Shown in pieces: positions 1 to 5,169 of a stretch of DNA of 5,466 nt (positions within the stretch are counted from its first letter, which is position 1; every line of letters starts with the position of its first letter). Made by a program: the position numbers and the translations under genes. The DNA is from JAERML01 sp035687895 (GTDB taxonomy: Bacteria; Bacteroidota; Ignavibacteria; UBA10030; UBA6906). Where the stretch lies: the NCBI GenBank assembly GCA_035687895.1, contig DASRUE010000063.1, positions 1 to 5,466 on the forward strand. Direction: 5' to 3'. The notes under the pieces are model-generated. The model saw nothing but the letters and a program-made list of their open reading frames with translations, did no database searches and was not told the origin of the DNA.

Positions 1-569
1 GCGATGACATTCTGACGGTGCTGCGGCTGGCAAAAGAGTTCGGATTCCGCGTTGTGTTGCACCACGTAAGCGAGGGGGCGCTGGTTGCGAAAGAGATTGC
101 CGAGGCGAAAGCGCCATGCTCAATCATCGTCATCGATTCTCCCGGGGGCAAGCTCGAAGCGATCAATCTTGCGTATGAAACCGGTGCCATTCTCGAAAAA
201 GCTGGAGTTGATGTGGCATTCCACACGGACGACGGCATTACTGATTCCCGACTCTTCCTGCGGTCAGCCGCGTTTGCCGTCCGTGCCGGCATGACGAGGC
301 CCAAAGCTCTCGAAGGACTCACGCTCGCTGGTGCACGCATGCTCGATCTCGACAAGCGCGTTGGCTCACTTGCGCCCGGCAAGGATGCGGACTTTGCCAT
401 TCTTTCCAGCGATCCGCTCAGCGTGTATACGCACGTTGAACAGACATGGGTGGAGGGGCAGAAAGTATGGGACCGCGCAAATCCTGAAGATAGAAAGTAC
501 GCGGTGGGCGGTTTCCAGGTCTTTCGTGAATCCTCGTCCGGCGATATGTGCGATGGAGGTGCGGAATGA
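1..569 (+). CDS. Amidohydrolase family protein, C-terminal part (5' end outside window)
   Basis: The reading frame is open from base 3, so the gene begins upstream; the GTG at 18 is only an internal codon. About 188 residues are visible. They cover the end of a metal-dependent amidohydrolase TIM barrel and the return to the small beta domain, as in imidazolonepropionase-like enzymes. Adjacent His codons at 60-65 (VLHHVSEG) fit the strand-6 metal ligand, and FHTDD at 219-233 supplies the late catalytic Asp. The tail has the usual family signature KRVGSLAPGKDADFAIL followed by a DP pair and a VEGQKVW strand. The HxH motif expected near the N-terminus lies outside the window. The C-terminal half aligns by eye, almost end to end, with the next gene, so the two are tandem paralogues. 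The stop overlaps the next start (ATGA, 566-569), implying translational coupling. The substrate cannot be told; peptidase-like or ring-opening hydrolysis is possible. Family call is strong, specificity unknown. Confidence 0.9.
   Translation, partial: DDILTVLRLAKEFGFRVVLHHVSEGALVAKEIAEAKAPCSIIVIDSPGGKLEAINLAYETGAILEKAGVDVAFHTDDGITDSRLFLRSAAFAVRAGMTRPKALEGLTLAGARMLDLDKRVGSLAPGKDADFAILSSDPLSVYTHVEQTWVEGQKVWDRANPEDRKYAVGGFQVFRESSSGDMCDGGAE
555..559 (+). promoter_or_regulatory. Shine-Dalgarno site for the second amidohydrolase gene
   Basis: GGAGG lies inside the end of the preceding gene, six bases before the ATG at 566. It decides the start: the in-frame ATG at 548 lies upstream of this site, and the downstream candidates GTG 632 and ATG 644 have no comparable site. 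Choosing 566 places the palindromic repeat at 585-631 inside the coding sequence. Confidence 0.75.
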
Positions 570-1822
570 GTATGCGAAGGTTTAACCCCACCCTTACCCT
601 CCCCTTAGTAAGGGGACGGCCGGGGTGGGGTGTGCTCTATGCCATGTTGCTCTTTTCAAGCTCACTTCACGCTCAGCTCGCCATCAAAGGAGAGACCGTC
701 TATACCATGGTCGGTACACCGATCACTGACGGTGTTGTCCTTATCAAAGGCTCGAAGATCGATCGCGTGGACCGGGCGTCGGCTGTTACGATTCCTGCCG
801 GCTACAAGGTGATGAACGCAAAGGTCGTCACTCCGGGGCTTATCGATGCCCGTTCCGTGGTCGGACTCTCCGGCATGTACAACTACGCGCACGATCAGGG
901 TCAACTTGAGAAATCCGACCCGATGCAGCCGGAGTTGCGCGCCATCGATGCATACAATCCACGGGAACAACTTGTGGAGTGGCTGCGGAACCTTGGCGTG
1001 ACCACATTGCACACCGGACACGCGCCCGGCGCTCTCGCGAGTGGAACCACCATCGTCGTGAAGACCGTGGGTAACACGGTCAACGAAGCGCTTATCGATT
1101 CAACGGGGATGGTGGCGTTCACGCTGGGCGAGTCCGTAAGCAACAACTTCAAGTCGCCCGGTACGAGATCCAAAGCTGTGGCGATGATCCGGACCGATCT
1201 CTTGAAGGCGAAAGAATATCTCACCAACAGGAAGAAGAAAGACCAGGAGAAGCGTCCTGCCACCGACTTGAGGTTGGAGATGCTGGCCCGGGTGCTGACT
1301 GGAGAAGTCAAGGCGCTCATTACCGCACACCAGGCGACAGAGATCATGGCGGCGTTGCGATTGCAGAAGGAGTTTGGGTTCACGATGGTGCTCGATGGCG
1401 CGGCCGAAGCGTATCTCGTTCTGGATGAGATAAGGAAATCGGGCGTGCCGGTGATTCTTCACCCCACGATGATGCGTCACTACGGCGACGCAAGGAATAT
1501 CTCTTTTGAAACTGCTGCGAAGCTCAAGCAGGCGGGAATCCTCTTTGCCATCCAGGGTGGCTACGAGGGCTACGTTCCCAAAACGCGTGTTGTGTTGTAC
1601 GAAGCCGCAGTTGCGGCAGCCAACGGGCTCTCATTCAACGACGCGCTTGCGGCGATCACGCTCAACCCGGCCCGGATCCTTGGACTCGATAAGCGTATCG
1701 GCTCACTGGAAGCCGGCAAAGATGCCGACGTGGTGCTGTTCGACGGTGATCCGTTCGAGTACACAAGCCATGTGTGTGGTGTTGTGGTGAACGGGAATGT
1801 GGTACGTGAGACATGCAAATAA
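566..1822 (+). CDS. Exported amidohydrolase-like protein with degenerate metal site
   Basis: Predicted product is 418 residues from ATG 566, chosen for its GGAGG site and the ATGA overlap with the previous gene. Residues 23-37 (VLYAMLLFSSSLHAQ) form a signal-peptide hydrophobic core with likely cleavage after LHA (36), so export is expected. The N-terminal beta domain (about 38-90) leads to TPGLID (89-94), then a barrel, and the closing signature KRIGSLEAGKDADVVLF (376-392). Family members normally carry HxH just after the GLID segment; here those positions are R96 and V98. The strand-6 His is G278 and the late Asp is G332, judged by aligning with the upstream paralogue, which keeps both. H255 (ITAHQA) remains. 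I infer a non-catalytic or altered protein, perhaps a partner of the upstream enzyme. Residues 7-22 are encoded by an inserted palindromic repeat. A basic linker (NRKKKDQEKR, 221-230) precedes the second barrel half. Family assignment is firm; loss of activity is inference. Confidence 0.88.
   Translation: MSMRRFNPTLTLPLVRGRPGWGVLYAMLLFSSSLHAQLAIKGETVYTMVGTPITDGVVLIKGSKIDRVDRASAVTIPAGYKVMNAKVVTPGLIDARSVVGLSGMYNYAHDQGQLEKSDPMQPELRAIDAYNPREQLVEWLRNLGVTTLHTGHAPGALASGTTIVVKTVGNTVNEALIDSTGMVAFTLGESVSNNFKSPGTRSKAVAMIRTDLLKAKEYLTNRKKKDQEKRPATDLRLEMLARVLTGEVKALITAHQATEIMAALRLQKEFGFTMVLDGAAEAYLVLDEIRKSGVPVILHPTMMRHYGDARNISFETAAKLKQAGILFAIQGGYEGYVPKTRVVLYEAAVAAANGLSFNDALAAITLNPARILGLDKRIGSLEAGKDADVVLFDGDPFEYTSHVCGVVVNGNVVRETCK
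585..631. repeat. GC-rich palindromic element inserted in frame in a coding sequence
   Basis: The outer arms ACCCCACCC (585-593) and GGGTGGGGT (623-631) are perfect reverse complements. An inner stem CCCCTTA (601-607) / TAAGGGG (609-615) forms the tip, with one further pair (600/616) and partial pairing between the stems. Together they make one long imperfect hairpin. Read in the gene's frame it gives the low-complexity peptide NPTLTLPLVRGRPGWG (residues 7-22). I recall similar peptides from spurious or interrupted ORFs in many draft genomes, which points to a dispersed repeat; copy number cannot be judged from this window. The 584-631 segment is 48 bases, so the frame is preserved. Confidence 0.75.
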
Positions 1823-1823
1823 T

Positions 1824-1833
1824 AGGGAGAGGG
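1824..1833 (+). promoter_or_regulatory. Shine-Dalgarno site of dut
   Basis: The purine run AGGGAGAGGG ends five bases before ATG 1839, in the 16-base gap after the amidohydrolase stop. It supports 1839 as the start of dut rather than the in-frame ATG at 1797, which lies within the upstream gene and would add 14 residues not typical of the family. Confidence 0.75.
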
Positions 1834-1838
1834 TCTTT

Positions 1839-2294
1839 ATGCCGGGTTCCGTGAGTGTCGAAATCATCCGGGTGAATGAGACAAGCGGCGATATTCCTCC
1901 ACCAAAATATGCAACGTCGCATTCCGCCGGCATGGACATTTATGCTGCGGTGAATGATGAACTTGTATTGAGGGCGGGGGAGACGGCGCTGATTCCCACC
2001 GGCTTTGCGATTGCTTTGCCGGAAGGCTTCGAAGCACAGGTACGCCCTCGCAGTGGGCTCGCGGCGAAGAATCAGGTCACTGTCTTGAACTCCCCCGGCA
2101 CCATCGATGCCGACTACCGCGGCGAGGTGAAAGTAATCCTGACGAACTTCGGGAAGAACGATTTCGTCATCAAGCGGGGAGAGCGGATCGCACAACTTGT
2201 GATTGCACGGTACGAGCGTGTGGTGTGGGAGGAGAGAGACTCGCTGGACGCAACGCCACGCGGTGCCGGAGGCTTCGGGCATACAGGGAGGTAA
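1839..2294 (+). CDS. dut: Deoxyuridine 5'-triphosphate nucleotidohydrolase (dUTPase)
   Basis: Hydrolyses dUTP to dUMP and diphosphate in the cytoplasm, keeping uracil out of DNA and supplying dUMP for thymidylate synthesis. The 151-residue product has the normal length of the homotrimeric, Mg-dependent family and all five motifs in order: HSAGMDIYAA (28-37), RPRSGLAAK (69-77), GTIDADYRGEV (87-97), RGERIAQLV (113-121) and the glycine-rich C-terminal arm RGAGGFGHTGR (141-151), which closes over the neighbouring active site. D90 in motif 3 is the expected water-activating Asp, and Y93 the residue that excludes ribose and thymine. The arm's Phe (F146) that stacks on uracil is present. It lies 16 bases after the amidohydrolase gene and is probably cotranscribed. 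Nothing suggests loss of function. The assignment follows from sequence motifs alone and is secure. Confidence 0.97.
   Translation: MPGSVSVEIIRVNETSGDIPPPKYATSHSAGMDIYAAVNDELVLRAGETALIPTGFAIALPEGFEAQVRPRSGLAAKNQVTVLNSPGTIDADYRGEVKVILTNFGKNDFVIKRGERIAQLVIARYERVVWEERDSLDATPRGAGGFGHTGR
2286..2292 (+). promoter_or_regulatory. Strong Shine-Dalgarno-like site at the end of dut, separated from the next start
   Basis: GGGAGGT overlaps the last dut codons and the first base of its stop. It is the best ribosome-binding sequence before the transporter gene, but the first in-frame ATG is 46 bases downstream at 2339 because a CAATTG-rich repeat lies between. In-frame TTG codons at 2312 and 2333 and an ATT at 2297 are nearer. 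It may have served the transporter gene before the repeat arrived, or may act through hairpin folding of the repeat; both are inference. Confidence 0.4.
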
Positions 2295-2341
2295 CAATTG
2301 ACAGTTGTCAATTGTCCATTCACAATTGTCAATTGACCATG
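2295..2341. repeat. CAATTG-rich direct and inverted repeat upstream of the transporter gene
   Basis: The segment holds two copies of TTGTCAATTG(T/A)CCAT with a 21-base period (2305-2319 and 2326-2340). It also holds a 9-base inverted repeat CAATTGACA (2295-2303) / TGTCAATTG (2306-2314) and a second possible pairing GTCAATTG (2307-2314) / CAATTGAC (2330-2337). The second copy runs into the ATG at 2339. It is AT-rich compared with its surroundings and fills the entire dut-transporter gap. Translated, it gives an SCQLSIHNCQLT-type peptide, a pattern I recall from spurious N-terminal extensions in several bacterial phyla. There is no T-tract after the stems, so it does not look like an intrinsic terminator. 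Confidence 0.8.
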
Positions 2342-3652
2342 GATCAGTCGAGAACAAATTCCGAAACGATCGTCGTTGCTATTGCCGCGCTGTTACTTGT
2401 GGCCCTCGGATACACAGTCAACGCCATCATTTCTCCGTTCGTTCTTGTCGGTGCGATCTTGTATCTACTCTTTCCTTTTAGAGAGGCGTTGCTTGTCCGC
2501 CGGATCATGTGGCTCGCGCTGTTCCTCTTTGTAGTATGGTTCTTCTATTCGGTTCTCCACCTGCTTGCGCCGTTCCTGATTGCGTTCCTGCTTGCCTATA
2601 TTCTCAACCCGGTGGTCGCCAGACTTGCCACCAAAGGGTTTCCCCGCTGGGCCTCGTCGTTGATTGCTGTGGTGCTGTTGATTGGATCCGTTGTTGCGGT
2701 GATGTTGTTTGTCGTGCCGTTGGCGATCCAGCAGTTCAACGGCATTCTCGCCGGAGTCACGGGGATCGCCCGGGATTTTTCCGTCTTCCTTCAGTCCGGT
2801 AAGATCTTTGACTTCCTTGCCTCATACGGCCTTCCGGTGGACAAAGCCCGTGAGATGATCAGCGAGCAAATCACTCCGCGCCTGGAGAACCTGCTGACCA
2901 ATTTGTTTGGAGGAGTATTCGGTTTTCTCACGGGTGTGTCATCCCTGGCGCTGCAGTTGATCAACGCCATCATCATTCCGTTCCTTGTGTTCTATCTGTT
3001 GATGGACTTTCCGGTCATCACGCACCGGTTTCTGATGTTCGTCCCCAAAGAACGTCGTCAGCGCGCAGAGGAGCTTGGCCGGATGGTGGATCGGTTGATG
3101 GGGAGATATTTTCGCGGCGCCATCACGGTAGCGTTCCTGCAAGGGACCATCTCGGCGCTCGGACTCTGGATGATCGGGGTGCAGTATGCTCTTGTCCTCG
3201 GCATCATGACGGGGATTCTGAATTTCATCCCGTACGTTGGCTTGATTACAAGTCTGGTTGTATCCTCGATCGTAGCGTTGCTGAGTGGTGACCCGGTTCT
3301 TGTCAAGGTCATCGGCGTTGCAATTCTCTATCTTTCCCAAAAACTTCTGGAAGCGACAGTCTTCGGCCCGAAGATCATCGGCAACCAAGTGGGGATACAT
3401 CCCGTGTTGCTGATTCTCTGCCTCCTGGTGTTCGGATTCTTTCTCGGCTTTGTCGGCCTTCTGATTGCTGTTCCCGCGACCGCGCTGATCATCGCCTCGG
3501 TGAAGGAATGGGAGGCCTCGCGCCCGCCTGCTCGCCGCCGTCGCTCCGTCGCTGAAGCTCTGGAGCGTAAGCGACCGAAGGACTCAGGCAAGCCTGCCTC
3601 ACAGGATTCCCAGAAGCGGGCAGGCAAATCCGGTCTGCATCAGGAGTCATAG
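2339..3652 (+). CDS. AI-2E/PerM family membrane transporter
   Basis: The 437-residue product is an integral inner-membrane protein of the AI-2E transporter family (Pfam PF01594; relatives TqsA, PerM, YdiK), whose members export small molecules or exchange ions. Hydrophobic segments lie at about 11-31, 34-46, 56-72, 74-91, 106-126, 203-222, 262-281, 284-315, 320-333 and 355-386. A soluble, amphipathic stretch at about 130-200 separates the halves, as usual in the family. Family hallmarks seen are LAPFLIAFLLAYILNPVV (76-93), the YFRG segment (257-260), NFIPYVG (295-301), and the final block FGPKIIGNQVGIHP (342-355). The tail after 388 is hydrophilic and rich in Arg and Lys, and includes a short repeat. 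Start 2339 is the first in-frame ATG and suits the membrane protein. The frame is open back into dut, but those residues come from the repeat and from dut in another frame. The local ribosome site is poor. The substrate cannot be inferred, and quorum-signal export should not be assumed from the family name. Confidence 0.9.
   Translation: MDQSRTNSETIVVAIAALLLVALGYTVNAIISPFVLVGAILYLLFPFREALLVRRIMWLALFLFVVWFFYSVLHLLAPFLIAFLLAYILNPVVARLATKGFPRWASSLIAVVLLIGSVVAVMLFVVPLAIQQFNGILAGVTGIARDFSVFLQSGKIFDFLASYGLPVDKAREMISEQITPRLENLLTNLFGGVFGFLTGVSSLALQLINAIIIPFLVFYLLMDFPVITHRFLMFVPKERRQRAEELGRMVDRLMGRYFRGAITVAFLQGTISALGLWMIGVQYALVLGIMTGILNFIPYVGLITSLVVSSIVALLSGDPVLVKVIGVAILYLSQKLLEATVFGPKIIGNQVGIHPVLLILCLLVFGFFLGFVGLLIAVPATALIIASVKEWEASRPPARRRRSVAEALERKRPKDSGKPASQDSQKRAGKSGLHQES
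3585..3627. repeat. CAGGC/GCCTG short repeat cluster in the transporter's C-terminal tail
   Basis: CAGGCAA occurs at 3585-3591 and again at 3621-3627. GCCTGCC (3592-3598) is the reverse complement of GGCAGGC (3619-3625), giving a 7-bp stem with a 20-base loop. CAGGC/GCCTG at 3585-3596 forms a second, smaller palindrome. The stretch encodes part of the low-complexity basic tail. It may be a third dispersed palindrome or simple tail composition. Confidence 0.4.
3642..3646 (+). promoter_or_regulatory. Shine-Dalgarno site of the RsmI-type gene
   Basis: AGGAG lies within the last codons of the transporter gene, six bases before ATG 3653. The transporter stop TAG (3650-3652) touches this ATG directly, so ribosomes ending the first gene can reinitiate on the second. 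Confidence 0.7.
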
Positions 3653-4354
3653 ATGTCCGGTTCACTGTACCTCGTGGCAACCCCCATCGGCAACTACGAT
3701 GACATCACGTACCGTGCACTCAACGTGCTGCGGAGTGCCGACATTGTGGTGTATGAAGAGCGGCGGGAGGGAGAGAGACTCATGAGACATTTTCAGATTG
3801 AAAAACCGGTCGAGTCGCTGAACGAACACAACGAGGCCGCGGCATCATTCCACATTCTTTCGCACCTGAAGGCCGGCAAGTCCGTTGCACTGGTTTCGGA
3901 TTGCGGTACCCCTGTCTTTTCCGACCCCGGACAAACACTGGTGCACAAGGCTATTCAGGCGAATATCAGGATCATTCCGATACCGGGTGCCTCCTCGCTG
4001 ATGCCCGCGCTGACGGTGTCGGGGTTTTCCATCGACCAGTTCCTCTTTTATGGCTGGCTCTCGCCCAAGAAAGAACGCCGTCGCACGGAGCTACGACAAC
4101 TCACACAGGAGAAACGGACGATCGTTCTGATGGACACGCCGTATCGCCTCCTCGCGTTGCTGAAAGATCTTGCCGAGGCATTCGGTACAACCCGTCGCAT
4201 GTGCATTGCGTTCAACTTGACGCTCCCCGATGAGCAGATGTTCTACGGGACTGCCGTCGATCTGCACCGACAATTTTCTGCAAAGGAACGGAAGGGGGAG
4301 TTTGTGATCGTGGTGGAGGGGCGCATGCGTGACACCAATGACGGGAAACGATGA
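3653..4354 (+). CDS. rsmI: RsmI-type 16S rRNA (cytidine-1402 2'-O)-methyltransferase, short and divergent
   Basis: RsmI transfers a methyl group from S-adenosylmethionine to the ribose of C1402 in the 16S decoding centre, tuning initiation and decoding fidelity. The 233-residue product has the tetrapyrrole-methylase fold blocks in order: LYLVATPIGN (5-14), RALNVLRSAD (21-30), NEHNE (57-61), ALVSDCGTPVFSDPG (79-93), PIPGASSLMPALTVSG (109-124), FLFYGWLSPKK (130-140), DTPYRL (161-166) and KGEFVIVVEG (214-223). Two signatures differ from typical RsmI. The AEDTR segment is YEERR (34-38), and ARELTK is AFNLTL (186-191). It also ends about 50 residues before the end of E. coli RsmI, lacking the C-terminal helical part. 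Short versions occur in other phyla, so this need not be truncation. It starts directly on the transporter's stop and overlaps the TPR gene by four bases. Fold certain; exact target nucleotide less so. Confidence 0.82.
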   Translation: MSGSLYLVATPIGNYDDITYRALNVLRSADIVVYEERREGERLMRHFQIEKPVESLNEHNEAAASFHILSHLKAGKSVALVSDCGTPVFSDPGQTLVHKAIQANIRIIPIPGASSLMPALTVSGFSIDQFLFYGWLSPKKERRRTELRQLTQEKRTIVLMDTPYRLLALLKDLAEAFGTTRRMCIAFNLTLPDEQMFYGTAVDLHRQFSAKERKGEFVIVVEGRMRDTNDGKR

Positions 4355-5100
4355 TCGGATTCATCACGACCGTTTCGCTTGTGCTCCTCTCGTTACCCTC
4401 TGGCGCCATGGAGTCCCTCGCTGACGGTGATGCGGCGTTCTTCCGCATTGAGTATCCGTTGGCAATTGCCTTGTACACCGACGGACTGCAACAGTCCCCT
4501 GACAACCCGGAGTTTCTGTGGCGTCTTGCGCGTGCCTATGTTTGCAGGGGAGAAGTGGCTCCGGAAGAGGAAAGAGAAGTAATGTTCCAGGCGGCGGAAG
4601 GGTACGCAATGCGTTGTACTAGAGCCGATTCGCTGCTCGCAAGCGGCCATACTTGGCGTGCCGCTGCGCTCGGGTATCTTGCGCTTCATGCGGGGATGAA
4701 AGACCAGGTGTGGCTTTCGCGGGAACTGATCAGTGAAGTAGAGCTTGCCATCGCACTGAATCCGATTGACGGCGCAGCCTATTCCATCAAGGGCTCGTTC
4801 TACCGAGCGCTGGGCAATGTAAGCTGGTTCCAACGCCAGCTTGCGGAGATCTTCCTGGGTAATGTTCCTGATGGCGGATACGAGCAATCTGAAACGGCTC
4901 TGAAACAAGCAATTGCCCTCGCCCCTGATGTGATGCGCCACCACTATGAATTGGCTGTCCTCTACATTGATTGGGATAGACACGAAGAGGCGCGGGATAT
5001 CCTTGTGCGGGCCGCACAGCTTCCGGTGCGTGTGGCAATTGATCGTGAGCGGTTGGTTAGGATACAAGAACTACTTTCCTCTCTCAACGATGTAAAGTAG
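4351..5100 (+). CDS. TPR-repeat protein, probably exported or membrane-anchored
   Basis: The 249-residue product starts at an ATG overlapping the rsmI stop (ATGA, 4351-4354). The first 19 residues (MIGFITTVSLVLLSLPSGA) are hydrophobic and resemble a signal peptide or anchor, though without a basic N-terminal residue. Helical repeat units follow: about 22-50 (LADGDAAFFRIEYPLAIALY) with its partner helix at 53-66, a middle pair near 99-139 ending ELAIALNPID, and a clear TPR at about 174-222 (GGYEQSETALKQAIALAP, then HHYELAVLYIDWDR and EEARDILVRAA). The arrangement, with WRAAALGYLALHAG, YSIKGSFYRALG and then FLGNVPDGGYEQSETALKQAI, reminds me of the RMDN-like TPR family known from eukaryotes and found in bacteria; this is a by-eye impression. 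TPRs bind proteins; no partner or enzymatic function is visible. The ribosome site is weak (GGGAA, 4343-4347), so translation probably depends on coupling to rsmI. An internal ATG at 4408 would remove the signal and is less likely. Confidence 0.85.
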   Translation: MIGFITTVSLVLLSLPSGAMESLADGDAAFFRIEYPLAIALYTDGLQQSPDNPEFLWRLARAYVCRGEVAPEEEREVMFQAAEGYAMRCTRADSLLASGHTWRAAALGYLALHAGMKDQVWLSRELISEVELAIALNPIDGAAYSIKGSFYRALGNVSWFQRQLAEIFLGNVPDGGYEQSETALKQAIALAPDVMRHHYELAVLYIDWDRHEEARDILVRAAQLPVRVAIDRERLVRIQELLSSLNDVK

Positions 5101-5169
5101 CTCTCCGTAACCCGCGGCCTCTTCTGAATTGGTAGTTTCTTGAACCCGAGAACGCTTCAATCGTAACTT
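5101..5169. other. Gap before the MOSC gene, no clear signal
   Basis: These 69 bases between the TPR stop and ATG 5170 hold no convincing Shine-Dalgarno sequence, no promoter pair I would defend and no terminator. The only symmetric pieces are CCGCGG (5112-5117) and a 5-bp TTGAA/TTCAA pair (5140-5144, 5155-5159), without a T-run. It is the longest gap in the window and may mark a transcript boundary. Confidence 0.5.

Noticed and set aside
548..565. Amidohydrolase start at ATG 548
   Set aside because: It precedes the GGAGG site at 555-559 that fits ATG 566, and would add MRWRCG without any support.
585..631. Hairpin as a riboswitch or attenuator
   Set aside because: It lies inside the coding sequence after a well-placed start, has no second competing structure or T-run, and reads as a dispersed repeat.
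662..1480. Overlapping minus-strand open frames opposite the second amidohydrolase
   Set aside because: They are antisense to a gene with clear family motifs, have no recognisable domains, and their composition is what high-GC antisense frames produce.
1797..1838. Earlier dut start at ATG 1797
   Set aside because: It lies within the preceding gene with no ribosome site. The start at 1839 has AGGGAGAGGG at ideal spacing and gives the normal family length.
2225..2338. Long N-terminal extension of the transporter from a GTG at 2225
   Set aside because: The added residues are dut read in another frame plus repeat-encoded peptide (SCQLSIHNCQLT). They are not membrane-protein-like, and a good in-frame ATG exists at 2339.
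2295..2338. Intrinsic terminator after dut
   Set aside because: The stems are AT-rich and not followed by a T-run; the sequence is better explained as a repeat.
5140..5169. Promoter TTGAAC plus TAACTT for the MOSC gene
   Set aside because: The -10-like part matches the consensus at about three of six bases and abuts the start codon, leaving no room for a leader.
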